From the NCBI RefSeq assembly GCF_040267685.1, contig NZ_CP158367.1, positions 1,364,001 through 1,428,000 of the forward strand: DNA of 64,000 nucleotides, given 5' to 3'. Each line of letters opens with the position of its first letter. Position 1 is the stretch's first letter. The DNA comes from Proteinivorax tanatarense. GTDB taxonomy: Bacteria > Bacillota > Proteinivoracia > Proteinivoracales > Proteinivoracaceae. The notes beneath the pieces were generated by a model. It saw nothing but the letters and a program-made list of their open reading frames with translations, had not been told where the DNA came from and did not search any database. The position numbers and the translations under genes were made by a program. Of the stretch, positions 35,459-45,721 are shown one piece after another.

Positions 35459-36586
35459 ATGGCTAAAAAGGAATTAACCCTCTTTTTAGCCCATTGCCCC
35501 CAAATGGGTTTTAAAAGGAGTATGTTTATACTTAAAAACTGCTCTTCGTTGATAGACTTAAAAAACAATTTAGAAAGGGTTTTTATTGAATCAGGATTAA
35601 AAGGAAAACATAATCTAGAAGCAACGGTAAAAAAATTCTTGAATAATTTTTGTGTGGAGGATACTATAAATAAGTATAAACAAAAAAATATTGAAATAGT
35701 GAGCATTTATGATGATGATTATCCTAGTCTTTTAAGACAAACATATGACTTTCCCCCTTTAATTTTTTGTAAAGGGGACATCGCATTGTTACGCAACAGT
35801 AACAGTGTTGGGATAGTTGGGGCAAGGTTAGCTTCTTGGTATGGAAAAACAATAGCTAGAGACTTTGGGGAAAAATTAAGCAAAAGAGGGATTGTGATTG
35901 TTAGTGGTATGGCAAAAGGGATAGACGCCTGTGCGCATGAAGGTGCATTGCAAGGGAGAGCCAAATCTATAGGCGTTTTAGGTTGTGGTCTTGATATAGT
36001 TTATCCTAAAGAGAATAAAAAGTTGTTTAATAAAATGGAGGAAAATGGCTTGCTTGTAAGTACTTATCCTTTAGGCACTAAACCAATCGCTAGAAATTTT
36101 CCCGCTAGAAACAGAATAATAAGTGGTCTTTCAAAAGGGGTAGTTATTGTTGAAGCTAAGAGAAAAAGTGGAGCGTTAATCACAACAGACTTTGCATTAG
36201 AGCAAGGCAGGGATGTTTTTAGTGTGCCGGGCAATATTAATAGCCCTTTGAGTATGGGAACAAATCATTTAATTAAAGAAGGAGCGATTGTTGCTACTAA
36301 TGTTGATGCTATATTAGCTGAATATATAAAAAATAATGATTTGGATATTGTTGACACAGACAAAATAAATAGTGTAAAGTTAGACAAAGTTGAACAAAAA
36401 ATATTGGAAATAGCTAAAGGACAGAGAATATCTTTTGAACAGTTGGTACAAGAGGGAAACTTTAGCACTGATTCACTTTTAGCGGGATTATTAACTTTAG
36501 AAATTAAAGGACTTGTAAAGAAAGATGGCAATCAGATGTACATACCTGTAGTAACTAATATTGACACATCGGGTAAAATTACATAA
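35459..36586 (+). CDS. dprA: DNA-processing protein DprA
   Basis: DprA loads RecA on incoming single-stranded DNA during transformation. The 375-residue protein has the Rossmann core GIVGARLASWYG, VSGMAKGIDACAHEGAL, RNRIISGLS and FSVPGNINS, and a C-terminal winged-helix domain (about 300-365). The ATG follows AAAGGAGGGAG. Its presence, with YifB/ComM elsewhere, hints at competence, but dprA is retained in many non-competent bacteria. topA follows after 31 bases. Confidence 0.96.
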   Translation: MAKKELTLFLAHCPQMGFKRSMFILKNCSSLIDLKNNLERVFIESGLKGKHNLEATVKKFLNNFCVEDTINKYKQKNIEIVSIYDDDYPSLLRQTYDFPPLIFCKGDIALLRNSNSVGIVGARLASWYGKTIARDFGEKLSKRGIVIVSGMAKGIDACAHEGALQGRAKSIGVLGCGLDIVYPKENKKLFNKMEENGLLVSTYPLGTKPIARNFPARNRIISGLSKGVVIVEAKRKSGALITTDFALEQGRDVFSVPGNINSPLSMGTNHLIKEGAIVATNVDAILAEYIKNNDLDIVDTDKINSVKLDKVEQKILEIAKGQRISFEQLVQEGNFSTDSLLAGLLTLEIKGLVKKDGNQMYIPVVTNIDTSGKIT

Positions 36587-36617
36587 AATTAACGGTAGTT
36601 TAATAGGAGGGTTAAAA

Positions 36618-38672
36618 ATGAACTTAGTCATAGTTGAATCGCCATCAAAGGCAAAGACTATAAATAAATTTTTAGGTAAAAAATATAAAGTAAAGGCATC
36701 AATGGGCCATGTTATTGATCTTCCTAAGAGTCAGATGGGGATTGATTTAGAAAGCTTTGATGTTAAGTACATAACAATAAGAGGAAAGGGGAAGGTCCTA
36801 CAAGAGCTTAAAAAAGAAGCAAAAAAAGCTGACAAGGTATACTTGGCTACCGACCCTGATAGAGAAGGTGAAGCTATTTCTTGGCATTTAGCAAATGCGT
36901 TAAAAGTCAATAAAGATAGTTGTAGAGTTGTTTTTAATGAAATAACTAAAACTGCGGTGAAAGATGCTTTTAAAAGTCCTCAAAATATTAATAAAGACGT
37001 TGTTGATGCTCAACAAGCTCGAAGGATTTTAGACAGAATTGTAGGTTATAAAATCAGTCCAATTTTATGGGATAAAGTAAAGAGAGGGCTTAGTGCTGGT
37101 AGAGTCCAATCGGTGGCAGTTAGGTTAATTGTTGATAGAGAAAGAGAAATTCAAAACTTTGAACCTAAGGAATATTGGTCTTTAGAGGTAGAATTAAATG
37201 CAAAAGGTAATAAAGTTTTGTTAAGTAAGTTAATGAAGTATAAGAATAAGAAAGTAGAAGTTGAAAATAAAAAACAGATGGATGAGATAATTGCTGCTTT
37301 AAAGCCAGACAACTTTATTGTATCAAAAATTAAAAAAAGTGAACGAAAACGTAATCCTTCTCCGCCTTTTACTACTTCGAGTCTTCAGCAGGAAGCAGCA
37401 CGAAAGCTCAACTTTACTTCCAAAAAAACTATGATGATTGCTCAGCAATTATATGAAGGTGTTAAGCTTGGTAAGAAAGGGACTATTGGTTTAATAACTT
37501 ATATTAGAACTGATTCTACTAAACTTTCAGAAGGATTTGTTGAAAGTTTGAGAGAAACCATAGAAAATAAATATGGAAAAAAGTATATACCATCTAAACC
37601 TAGAAGATACAATAATAAAAAAGGGGCACAAGAGGCTCATGAAGCAATTCGACCAACTGGGTTAGAAAACATTCCCTTAGATATAAAAGAGTATCTTTCT
37701 AAAGACCAATATAAACTTTATAGGTTAATATGGAATAGAACCTTGGCAAGTCAAATGCAATCAGCAGTTTATGATGTTTTAACTATTGATATAAACAATG
37801 GCGATTACTCATTTAGACAAACAGGATCCGAACTTAAATTTGCTGGATTTATGGAAATTTATATAGAAGGTAAAGACGTGGAAGAAAAAGAAGAAAAAAT
37901 GTTTATAGGTAATGTTAAAGAGGGGGAACAGTTAACTTTAAAAGAATATCATCCCAAACAACATTTTACTCAACCTCCCCCCCGTTTTTCAGAGGCTATG
38001 CTAGTAAAATTATTAGAAGAAAAAGGGATTGGAAGACCCAGTACCTATGCGCCAATAATTGATACTATTCAGAAGCGGGGTTATATCCTTAAGGACAAAA
38101 AAACTTTTATGCCGTCGGAATTGGGTTATGTAGTTAATGACCTTATGGTGGAACATTTCCCTAAAGTTGTTGATATTTCATTTACCGCTCAGATGGAAGA
38201 AGAACTTGATCAGATTGAAGAAGGACAAAAGCATTGGGATCAGCTGGTAAAAAACTTTTATTCAGATTTTAAGGATGAACTTGAAAAGGCAGAAGAAAAT
38301 ATTCAAGATATTGAAATTAAAGATGTAGAAAGTGATGTGGAATGTGAAAAGTGTGGTCGTTTAATGGTTTATAAACTCGGGAAATTTGGTAAATTTCTTG
38401 CTTGTCCTGGTTTTCCTGAGTGCAGAAACACCAAGGCTATTAATAAAGAGATTGATGTTGATTGTCCAAAGTGTGGCAAAGCAAAGGTGGTAGAGAGAAA
38501 AACTAAAAAAGGTCGCAAGTTTTTTGGTTGCGCTACATATCCTGATTGCGATTTTCAGTCTTGGGATAAGCCTACTGAAAAAAAATGTGATGTATGCGGA
38601 AGCTTTGCAGTTGAAAAAGGAAAGAAAAAAGTTGTTTGTAGCGATCCTCAATGCAAAAAAGAGATTAATTAG
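36618..38672 (+). CDS. topA: DNA topoisomerase I
   Basis: TopA relaxes negative supercoils. The 684-residue type IA enzyme has an N-terminal Toprim domain ([18 protein letters not shown]), the active tyrosine in [28 protein letters not shown], and three C-terminal four-cysteine zinc fingers (beginning CEKC, CPKC and CDVC). The start is the ATG behind AGGAGGG; an upstream in-frame ATG in dprA is rejected. It is followed by trmFO within 12 bases. Confidence 0.98.
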   Translation: MNLVIVESPSKAKTINKFLGKKYKVKASMGHVIDLPKSQMGIDLESFDVKYITIRGKGKVLQELKKEAKKADKVYLATDPDREGEAISWHLANALKVNKDSCRVVFNEITKTAVKDAFKSPQNINKDVVDAQQARRILDRIVGYKISPILWDKVKRGLSAGRVQSVAVRLIVDREREIQNFEPKEYWSLEVELNAKGNKVLLSKLMKYKNKKVEVENKKQMDEIIAALKPDNFIVSKIKKSERKRNPSPPFTTSSLQQEAARKLNFTSKKTMMIAQQLYEGVKLGKKGTIGLITYIRTDSTKLSEGFVESLRETIENKYGKKYIPSKPRRYNNKKGAQEAHEAIRPTGLENIPLDIKEYLSKDQYKLYRLIWNRTLASQMQSAVYDVLTIDINNGDYSFRQTGSELKFAGFMEIYIEGKDVEEKEEKMFIGNVKEGEQLTLKEYHPKQHFTQPPPRFSEAMLVKLLEEKGIGRPSTYAPIIDTIQKRGYILKDKKTFMPSELGYVVNDLMVEHFPKVVDISFTAQMEEELDQIEEGQKHWDQLVKNFYSDFKDELEKAEENIQDIEIKDVESDVECEKCGRLMVYKLGKFGKFLACPGFPECRNTKAINKEIDVDCPKCGKAKVVERKTKKGRKFFGCATYPDCDFQSWDKPTEKKCDVCGSFAVEKGKKKVVCSDPQCKKEIN

Positions 38673-38683
38673 GAGATGAAGAA

Positions 38684-39973
38684 ATGGAAAAAGTAAGTAT
38701 AATAGGTGCAGGTTTAGCTGGTTGTGAATGTGCATGGCAGCTTGCAAATATGGGTTTTAAAGTAGAGCTATATGAGATGAGACCAAAGAACACAACTCCG
38801 GCCCACAAAACAGCATATTTTGCTGAATTAGTTTGTAGCAACTCGCTTAGAGCAAATGCTACTACCAATGCCGTTGGATTACTCAAACAAGAATTAAGAG
38901 AACTAAACTCTTTAGTAATGGAATGCGCTGATGATACCAAAGTGCCTGCCGGCGGAGCCTTAGCTGTTGATAGAGAAAAGTTTAGTGAAATGGTTACAGA
39001 AAAAATTAAGAATCATTCGAACATAACTGTTATAAATCAAGAGGTCAAAAATATACAATATACAAACCCTGTTATAATCGCTAGTGGCCCGCTTACGTCC
39101 AGTTGTTTAGCTGAAGAAATAAAAAATATTACAGGTGATGAATATTTATATTTTTTCGATGCAGCAGCTCCAATAATAACAAAAGACTCCATTGATTTTG
39201 GTAAAGCTTTCATTGGCTCAAGGTACAATAAAGGAGATGGCAACTATATTAACTGCCCCATGTCAGAAACAGAATACAAACAATTTTATAATAATTTAAT
39301 AGAGGCAGAGCGAGCACCTCTTAAAGAATTTGAAAAAGAGATATATTTTGAGGGTTGTATGCCTGTAGAGGAGATGGCTAAAAGGGGAGAAAAAACTTTA
39401 TTATTTGGACCACTAAAACCTGTGGGATTAGAGAATCCTAACACTAAAGAGAGATACCATGCTGTCGTGCAGTTAAGACAGGATAACCTTGAAGGAACGT
39501 TGTATAATATGGTGGGTTTTCAAACCAATTTAAAATGGGGGGAGCAAAAAAGGGTACTTAGAATGATTCCTGGATTAGAGAATGCGGAATTTGTAAGGTA
39601 TGGAGTAATGCATAAAAACACCTTTATTAATTCTCCTAAATTGTTGGATAATAAATTAAATTTAACCCAGCAAAAAAACGTCTTCTTTGCTGGCCAGATT
39701 ACTGGTTCTGAAGGTTATGTAGAAGCAGTGGCAACTGGAATTGCAGCAGCATACGGATTAGCTAAAGATGTTACTTTTCCTAAAGAGACTGCTATAGGGG
39801 CGTTGATAAGCTATATTACTACTACATCAACAAAAAATTTTCAGCCTATGAATGTTAACTTCGGTATTTTTGAGCCTCTAGCTAAAAGGGAGAAAAATAA
39901 AAAAGAGAGATATCAAAAGTATGCAAAGAGAGCGCTAAAATCGTTAGAAGAGTTTAAAAAAAACGATAATTAG
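38684..39973 (+). CDS. trmFO: tRNA m5U54 methyltransferase TrmFO (folate-dependent)
   Basis: TrmFO uses methylenetetrahydrofolate and FAD to make ribothymidine at tRNA position 54. The 429-residue flavoprotein begins with the dinucleotide-binding [13 protein letters not shown] and continues YEMRP and CSNSLRA, all characteristic. [12 protein letters not shown] near the end binds FAD. The gene order topA-trmFO-xerC-codY is conserved in Firmicutes. Confidence 0.98.
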   Translation: MEKVSIIGAGLAGCECAWQLANMGFKVELYEMRPKNTTPAHKTAYFAELVCSNSLRANATTNAVGLLKQELRELNSLVMECADDTKVPAGGALAVDREKFSEMVTEKIKNHSNITVINQEVKNIQYTNPVIIASGPLTSSCLAEEIKNITGDEYLYFFDAAAPIITKDSIDFGKAFIGSRYNKGDGNYINCPMSETEYKQFYNNLIEAERAPLKEFEKEIYFEGCMPVEEMAKRGEKTLLFGPLKPVGLENPNTKERYHAVVQLRQDNLEGTLYNMVGFQTNLKWGEQKRVLRMIPGLENAEFVRYGVMHKNTFINSPKLLDNKLNLTQQKNVFFAGQITGSEGYVEAVATGIAAAYGLAKDVTFPKETAIGALISYITTTSTKNFQPMNVNFGIFEPLAKREKNKKERYQKYAKRALKSLEEFKKNDN

Positions 39974-40020
39974 TATTGCTAATTCTAAATACCTTTGATA
40001 TTATTAGTAAGGTGGTTTAG

Positions 40021-40905
40021 ATGGTGAAATGGTTAAATGAATTTTTACAGTCCTTAAAAGTGGAAAAAAACTATTCTGATCATACCTTAAGAAGTTATGA
40101 AAGTGATTTAAGGTCTTATTGTGAATTTGTTTTTAAAGATAGTAATAATATAACACTACTTGAGAACCATCTTATAATAAGAAAATATCTCGCCGTGCTA
40201 CAAAAAAATGGCTATTCAAGAAGAAGTATTTCTAGAAAACTATCTGCAATACGTTCTTTCTACAAGTTTTTACATAAACACGAAATCATTGAAAAAAACC
40301 CTGTTAGTAGAATTTACACACCCAAACAAGAAAAAAAATTACCAAGCTTTTTAGCTATAGAAGCCATAGAAAGCTTAATTGAAAGTCCTGATATAAGCAC
40401 TTTTCTAGGGTTAAGAGATAGAGCAATGATGGAGACACTTTACTCATCTGGAATAAGAGTAGCAGAACTTGTTTCGATAAACACTGACGATTTACAGCTG
40501 GGACGTGGCTTAATAAAGGTTATCGGAAAAGGAAGACGAGAACGGATTTGCCCCATTGGTGAGCAAGCAAAGAAATACTTGCATAACTACTTAATTGAAC
40601 GTAAAAAGGTCGTTAAAAGTAATCACTTAAAAACAGTTTTTTTAAATAGGTATGGACAACCTATAACCGATAGAAGTGTTAGAAGAATTATCGACAAGTA
40701 TGTTAAAAAAGAAGCTATTAAAATGGGAGTATCTCCGCATACCTTTAGACATTCCTTTGCTACTCACCTTTTAGATAGGGGAGCGGATTTGCGTGAGGTA
40801 CAAGAGTTGTTAGGTCATATAAATGTAACGACAACACAGATATACACACATGTAACTAAGGAAAAATTAAAAAGAGTTTATGATAATTTTCATCCAAGGG
40901 CTTAA
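40021..40905 (+). CDS. xerC: Tyrosine recombinase XerC
   Basis: XerC resolves chromosome dimers at dif with a XerD partner. The 294-residue protein has the SAM-like N-terminal domain and a catalytic domain with Arg146 (SGIRVAEL), Lys170 (GKGRRER), His240 and Arg243 (HTFRHSFA), His266 (LGHINV) and Tyr275 (IYTHV), all intact. In Bacillus clpQ-clpY (hslVU) stand between this gene and codY; here they are missing. No dif site was found nearby, and none is expected. Confidence 0.95.
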   Translation: MVKWLNEFLQSLKVEKNYSDHTLRSYESDLRSYCEFVFKDSNNITLLENHLIIRKYLAVLQKNGYSRRSISRKLSAIRSFYKFLHKHEIIEKNPVSRIYTPKQEKKLPSFLAIEAIESLIESPDISTFLGLRDRAMMETLYSSGIRVAELVSINTDDLQLGRGLIKVIGKGRRERICPIGEQAKKYLHNYLIERKKVVKSNHLKTVFLNRYGQPITDRSVRRIIDKYVKKEAIKMGVSPHTFRHSFATHLLDRGADLREVQELLGHINVTTTQIYTHVTKEKLKRVYDNFHPRA

Positions 40906-40910
40906 TTACT

Positions 40911-40939
40911 TTGACATTTGCAAAGTGTTGTTGTAAAAT
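40911..40939 (+). promoter_or_regulatory. Sigma-A promoter for codY
   Basis: TTGACA (40911-40916), 17 bases, TAAAAT (40934-40939), giving a leader near 90 bases containing imperfect AAACTAGTTGC / AAATTAGTTAC repeats. Confidence 0.75.
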
Positions 40940-41034
40940 TTAGATAAGTTAATATTAGAAAAATAAGCAAGATTAAATCAAAAACTAGTTGCAAAAAATT
41001 AGTTACAAAATTACAATTTAGGAGGAAATAAAAA

Positions 41035-41817
41035 ATGCAGGAATTATTAACTAAAACAAGAAGAATTAACAAATTACTACAAAAATCGAGTGGACAAGCG
41101 GTAGACTTTAATGAAATGGCTGAAGTTTTAAGAGATGTTATTTCAGCAAATGTGTATGTTGCTAGCAGAAAAGGTAAAATTTTAGGTTCTGCTGTTGTTA
41201 AGGATTATGAGTGCAATATCATGAAAGAAGAAGTTATACCTCAAGGAGTATTCCCTGAGGAATATAATCAAAATTTACTTAGAGTGCTTGAGACTTCTTC
41301 AAACATTCAATCAAAGGATTTATGTGTCTTTAGCGATGAAGAAAAATGTCTTTTTGAAAACAACCTTACTACAATAGTACCTATTGTTGGGGGAGGAGAC
41401 AGGTTAGGAACTTTAGTGTTAGCAAGATTTGGTCAGGAATTCAGTGACGAAGATTTACTGTTAGGAGAATATGGCTCTACAGTTGTTGGCATGGAGATTA
41501 TTAGGGCTAAAACAACAGAAGTTGAAGAACAAGCTAGGAATGAAGCTATTGTTCAGTTAGCGGTGGCTACCCTTTCATATTCAGAGTTGGAAGCGATTGA
41601 ACACATATTTGAAGAGCTAGATGGTACAGAAGGATTGTTAGTTGCAAGTAAAATAGCTGATAGAGTTGGCATTACAAGATCTGTAATAGTAAACGCCTTA
41701 AGAAAATTTGAAAGTGCAGGAGTTATAGAGTCTAGGTCTTTAGGTATGAAAGGTACTTATATTAAGATTAAAAATGAAAACCTTCTTGAAGAACTTAAGA
41801 AAATAAAAACTAAATAA
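41035..41817 (+). CDS. codY: GTP-sensing transcriptional regulator CodY
   Basis: CodY represses amino-acid and stationary-phase genes when GTP and branched-chain amino acids are plentiful. The 260-residue protein has an N-terminal GAF domain (about 1-155) and a C-terminal winged helix ([21 protein letters not shown]). A TTAGGAGG site precedes the ATG. It has its own promoter and terminator, so it is separate from xerC and from the flagellar operon, which follows it as in Bacillus. Confidence 0.98.
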   Translation: MQELLTKTRRINKLLQKSSGQAVDFNEMAEVLRDVISANVYVASRKGKILGSAVVKDYECNIMKEEVIPQGVFPEEYNQNLLRVLETSSNIQSKDLCVFSDEEKCLFENNLTTIVPIVGGGDRLGTLVLARFGQEFSDEDLLLGEYGSTVVGMEIIRAKTTEVEEQARNEAIVQLAVATLSYSELEAIEHIFEELDGTEGLLVASKIADRVGITRSVIVNALRKFESAGVIESRSLGMKGTYIKIKNENLLEELKKIKTK

Positions 41818-41824
41818 ACATGCC

Positions 41825-41858
41825 GGGGCTGGTGTATAATCCAGCCCCCTTTTTTTGT
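41825..41858 (+). terminator. Rho-independent terminator after codY
   Basis: Perfect stem GGGGCTGG / CCAGCCCC, eight-base loop, then CTTTTTTTG. Confidence 0.92.
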
Positions 41859-41888
41859 CAAAAATAGTTATAGTTAGCATTTATAACC

Positions 41889-41983
41889 AAAGTCCTAGGG
41901 ACTTTCCTGTTATTTCTTGCAGGAAAATAGCGTAATATGACGAATTAAAGTATAAGTCGAGAATTGCTAAAAATTGATATAAT
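41889..41983 (+). promoter_or_regulatory. Flagellar operon promoter region
   Basis: Two tandem hairpins (AAAGTCC-TAG-GGACTTT at 41889-41905; TTTCCTG / CAGGAAA at 41903-41926) precede TGACGAA at 41938-41944, a match to the Spo0A box TGNCGAA. An extended -10, TGA then TATAAT at 41978-41983, lies 22 bases before flgB; its -35 is poor, which suits an activated sigma-A promoter. I see no good sigma-D (TAAA/GCCGATAA) promoter. Confidence 0.5.
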
Positions 41984-42004
41984 AAAGCTAAAGGAGAGAT
42001 ATAT

Positions 42005-42418
42005 GTGAGTGGAATATTTTCTCAGCCAACATTTAAAGTGTTGGAAAAAGGTATAGAAGGTTCAACAAAAAGACAACAGGTGCTAACTAATAACATTGCT
42101 AATGTAGATACTCCAGGGTTTAAAAGAAGTGATGTTACTTTTCAAGGGGAGCTATATAAGGCGCTAAATGAAAAAGGTCTCCAGGGGCAGACATCTCATA
42201 GAAATCATATCCCGATTGGTAGAAGAGATTTGGGGGATGTACATCCTAACAAACAAAGGGATTATTCAACTTCAATGCGAGAAGATGGTAACAATGTAGA
42301 TATTGAACTGGAAAGTTCAGCAATGGCCAAAAATGGTATATATCATTCGACAATGACTCAATCTTTAAATAATAAATTTGGTCTTCTTAAAACTGTAATT
42401 AGTGAAGGGAGGAGATAA
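42005..42418 (+). CDS. flgB: Flagellar basal-body rod protein FlgB
   Basis: FlgB is a proximal rod subunit. The 137-residue product contains NNIANVDTPGFKRSDV, the flagellar rod-hook signature. The start is GTG at 42005 behind AAGGAGAG; an overlapping out-of-frame ATG is two bases upstream. It opens the flagellar operon. Confidence 0.97.
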   Translation: MSGIFSQPTFKVLEKGIEGSTKRQQVLTNNIANVDTPGFKRSDVTFQGELYKALNEKGLQGQTSHRNHIPIGRRDLGDVHPNKQRDYSTSMREDGNNVDIELESSAMAKNGIYHSTMTQSLNNKFGLLKTVISEGRR

Positions 42419-42420
42419 AA

Positions 42421-42864
42421 GTGTCAATATTTAAAACTATCAACACAAGTGCTTCAGGTTTGACTGCTCAAAGAATGCGCCTTGACGTAATTTCTGATAA
42501 TATTGCTAATGTTAATACTACTAGAACCGAAGATGGTGGACCATATAGAAGAAAAGAAGCAGTACTTCAATCTAAAGAGGATGATTCTTTTCAAAGGTTT
42601 TTAAGAAACAGTATGAATAAACAAAAAACACATCAACCTGGAGTTAGAGTTTCACATATTGATGAGGATCAGTCACCTTTTTTAGAAAAATATCAACCAG
42701 ATCATCCTGATGCTGATGAAAATGGGATTGTTCAAAAACCAAATGTAAATATTGTAACAGAGATGACTAATATGATTTCTGCGAATAGAGCTTACGAGGC
42801 AAATATTACAAGCATAAATACTGCGAAATCAATGGCAATGAGATCATTAGAAATTGGCAGATAA
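42421..42864 (+). CDS. flgC: Flagellar basal-body rod protein FlgC
   Basis: FlgC is a proximal rod subunit of 147 residues. The N-terminal DVISDNIANVNTTRT and C-terminal heptad AYEANITSINTAKSMAMRSLEI regions, which pack as the D0 coiled coil, are typical. GTG start, two bases after flgB, behind GGGAGGAG. Confidence 0.97.
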   Translation: MSIFKTINTSASGLTAQRMRLDVISDNIANVNTTRTEDGGPYRRKEAVLQSKEDDSFQRFLRNSMNKQKTHQPGVRVSHIDEDQSPFLEKYQPDHPDADENGIVQKPNVNIVTEMTNMISANRAYEANITSINTAKSMAMRSLEIGR

Positions 42865-42895
42865 GGAATTTTTAAATTTTTAGGGAGGTGGGAAT

Positions 42896-43186
42896 ATGGA
42901 TGTAACTAGAGTTGACTTAGCATCTATACAAGGTCAAGAAGCAAACCAAAAAAGTGGGAATGTAGATTCAACTTTCAGTACTTATCTAGGTGATGCTATT
43001 GGAAAAGTGAATAACTTGGAAAAACAAGCTGATGATTTAACAAATAAGTTTGCTTCTGGTGAAGATGTGGACATACATAATGTAATGATAGCTGCTGAAA
43101 AAGCAAATATAGCAATGCAGTTAACTGTGCAGATACAAAATAAACTTGTAGAAGCTTATAATGAACTTATGCGAATGCAGATTTAG
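42896..43186 (+). CDS. fliE: Flagellar hook-basal body complex protein FliE
   Basis: FliE joins the MS ring to the rod. The 96-residue product has the conserved C-terminal half DIHNVMIAAEKANIAMQLTVQ and NKLVEAYNELMRMQI. An AGGGAGGTGGG site precedes the ATG. Confidence 0.97.
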   Translation: MDVTRVDLASIQGQEANQKSGNVDSTFSTYLGDAIGKVNNLEKQADDLTNKFASGEDVDIHNVMIAAEKANIAMQLTVQIQNKLVEAYNELMRMQI

Positions 43187-43201
43187 GTAAGGGGTGCTCT
43201 A

Positions 43202-44701
43202 ATGAATGAAGTAAAGGATAATATTACGAATCAATTCAATAATCTTTGGTCTGAACGACCAAAAAACGAAAAAATTAAAATACTTGCAGTTGTTTTTTTT
43301 CTTTTAGTAACTGTTACTTCGCTTACAGTTTTATTTTTAAGCTCTGATATGGAAATAGTGTATTCGGAATTATCATCACAGGATGTTTCCCAAATGACTA
43401 TAAAACTTGGAGAAATGGGTGTCGACTATGAAGTCGTAGAAGAAGGAACCGCTATAGCTGTGCCTCAAGGGGAAGCTGATGAAGTTAGGGTTGTTATGTC
43501 AACTAATCAGCTGCCAAGAAGTAGTGGAATGATAGGATACGAACGCTTGGAAAATGTAAGTAGGTTTGCTCCTGAATCTGAGAGACAGGTATTACATTTG
43601 CAGGCCCTGCAAGAGGAGATAACGAGGAATATTGAGCTTTTTCCAGAAGTAACCAGGGCTCAAGTAAATATTACACCTGCAACTGAGTCTATTTATACAA
43701 GTGAAAGAGAGCAAGCTAAAGCTGCTGTCACTCTATTTTTAGATGGTGTCTCTCTTTCTTCTAATCAAGTTAGTGGTATTAAGCATTTAGTAGCTAATAG
43801 TGTGGAAGGGTTAAATCCCGAGGACGTATTTATAACAGATCAAGATATGACTCCTCTCGATGACAATGATTTAGGAACGGGTACTCAGGTAGGAGATATT
43901 AGAGAGAACCTGGCCATTCAAAATGATTTTGAACGAGACCTTCAAAATAGTTTAGAGTCATTGCTAGGGCTGTATTTTGACTATGATAATGTGGCAGTTA
44001 ATGTTAACGCGGAGTTAAACTTCGATCATCTAGTTAGAGAATCAGAACTTTTTGATCCTTTAACTGATGGTGATAGAATTATAAGATCCATGGAAGTCAT
44101 GGAAGAACATTTTACTGGTCCTGGAGCCGATGCTGTGGGTGAAGAGGATATACCTACTTATCCAGGAGTTGACGGTGGAGCTACAGAATCAGAAAGAAGA
44201 CATGAGATAGTCAACCATGAGATAAACAAAGTACAAGAGCATTTAGTTGTAGCCCCAGGCTCTGTAGATAGATTATCCGTAGCTGTGTTGGTTAATGGCG
44301 ATTTGGATGCTCAAGAAAGCGAGGCAATAAGTGACTTTGTAGCAACAGCAGCGGGCCTTGATGTAGAAGGACGAGCTGACCAGATAAGTGTTATGGGACG
44401 TGAGTTTGCAGAAGTAGATGATGCGACAGATGGCGTAGTTATTAGCGAACCATGGTTTACTAGAGATGTAGCTCTAATTATTTTAGCTTCAATTGCGCTG
44501 ATAATAGCTGCAATTTTTGGTGTAATGATAATGAAAAAGAAAGATGAACAACCAGTCTACCAAGAGGTGGCTGCAGCTGATGATGATGGAGAAGATATGG
44601 ATATAAAAGAAAATAGCCAAGAAGAAAAGATTAAGCGTTTAGCAAGTAAAGATCCCAAAGGTGTGTCAAAACTCATCAAATCTTGGATGTCAGAAGAGTA
44701 G
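43202..44701 (+). CDS. fliF: Flagellar MS-ring protein FliF
   Basis: FliF forms the inner-membrane MS ring. The 499-residue protein has two membrane segments (about 26-48 and 420-442), periplasmic ring-building domains (EITRNIELFPEVTRAQVNI, acidic middle region near residues 290-340) and a C-terminal cytoplasmic tail (KIKRLASKDPKGVSKLIKSWM) that binds FliG, the next gene. Confidence 0.97.
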   Translation: MNEVKDNITNQFNNLWSERPKNEKIKILAVVFFLLVTVTSLTVLFLSSDMEIVYSELSSQDVSQMTIKLGEMGVDYEVVEEGTAIAVPQGEADEVRVVMSTNQLPRSSGMIGYERLENVSRFAPESERQVLHLQALQEEITRNIELFPEVTRAQVNITPATESIYTSEREQAKAAVTLFLDGVSLSSNQVSGIKHLVANSVEGLNPEDVFITDQDMTPLDDNDLGTGTQVGDIRENLAIQNDFERDLQNSLESLLGLYFDYDNVAVNVNAELNFDHLVRESELFDPLTDGDRIIRSMEVMEEHFTGPGADAVGEEDIPTYPGVDGGATESERRHEIVNHEINKVQEHLVVAPGSVDRLSVAVLVNGDLDAQESEAISDFVATAAGLDVEGRADQISVMGREFAEVDDATDGVVISEPWFTRDVALIILASIALIIAAIFGVMIMKKKDEQPVYQEVAAADDDGEDMDIKENSQEEKIKRLASKDPKGVSKLIKSWMSEE

Positions 44702-44716
44702 TTAGGTGGTGTAATT

Positions 44717-45721
44717 ATGTCGAATTTATCAGGAAAAAAGAAAGCAGCAGTTTTGTTGATTACTTTGGGGCCGGAGATCTCAGCTGAAATATTTAAGCAT
44801 CTCAGTGAAGAAGAAATAGAAGAGCTAACTTTAGAAATTGCAAATGCAAGAAAAATTTCTAGTGAGGAAAGAGAAAAAATTATAGATGAATTCGGAGAAA
44901 TGTGCTTAGCCCAAGAATATATCTCTTCTGGTGGAATTGATTATGCTAAACAAATACTAGAAAGAGCTTTGGGTTCACAGAAGGCAGTAGATATAATTGG
45001 AAGGTTAACTGCTTCCTTGCAGGTTAAGCCATTTGATTTTGTTCGAAAAGCTGATCCACATCAAATTTTAAACTTTCTTTCTAACGAACATCCCCAGACT
45101 ATTGCGCTAGTGTTATCATTTTTGGAGCCGGAACAAGCTTCGATTGTTCTATCCGGACTTCCCCCTGAAAAACAAAGTGAGATAACAAAAAGAATTGCTA
45201 CAATGGACAGGACTTCTCCTGAAGTTATTAGGGAAATAGAAGAAATCTTAGAACAAAAACTATCTTCTATGAGCAATGAGGATTATACTAATGCTGGTGG
45301 CATTGATGTAATTGTGGATATAATTAATAAGGTTGATAGAGGAACAGAAAAATCGATATTTGAAAGTTTAGAGGTAGACGATCCTGAATTAACAGAGGAA
45401 ATAAGAAGAAAAATGTTTGTGTTTGAAGATGTAATAAACCTAGATAACCAATCCATACAAAGAATTATTAGAGAAGTAACTAATCAGGAACTGTCTATGG
45501 CTCTTAAGGTCGCAAGTGAAGAAGTAAGCGAGAAAATATTTAAAAATATGTCTAAGCGTCAGGCCGATTTAATTAAAGAAGAAATGGAATTTATGGGTCC
45601 AGTACGTCTTCGTGATATTGAGGAAGCGCAGCAGAAGATAGTAAACTTAATTAGAAAGTTAGAAGAAACTGGCGAAATTATTATTGCCCGCGGCGGTGGG
45701 GGTGATGAGATAGTTGTCTAA
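44717..45721 (+). CDS. fliG: Flagellar motor switch protein FliG
   Basis: FliG transmits stator torque and connects the C ring to FliF. The 334-residue protein has the N domain (KKAAVLLITLGPE), the middle armadillo domain with EHPQTIALVLSFL, and the C-terminal torque domain with charged helix VTNQELSMALKVASEEVSEKIF and MGPVRLRDIEEAQQKIV. The end overlaps fliH by eight bases. Confidence 0.98.
   Translation: MSNLSGKKKAAVLLITLGPEISAEIFKHLSEEEIEELTLEIANARKISSEEREKIIDEFGEMCLAQEYISSGGIDYAKQILERALGSQKAVDIIGRLTASLQVKPFDFVRKADPHQILNFLSNEHPQTIALVLSFLEPEQASIVLSGLPPEKQSEITKRIATMDRTSPEVIREIEEILEQKLSSMSNEDYTNAGGIDVIVDIINKVDRGTEKSIFESLEVDDPELTEEIRRKMFVFEDVINLDNQSIQRIIREVTNQELSMALKVASEEVSEKIFKNMSKRQADLIKEEMEFMGPVRLRDIEEAQQKIVNLIRKLEETGEIIIARGGGGDEIVV

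Noticed and set aside
41860-42000. Cyclic-di-GMP riboswitch before the flagellar operon
   Set aside because: The GEMM consensus elements are absent; only simple inverted repeats are present.
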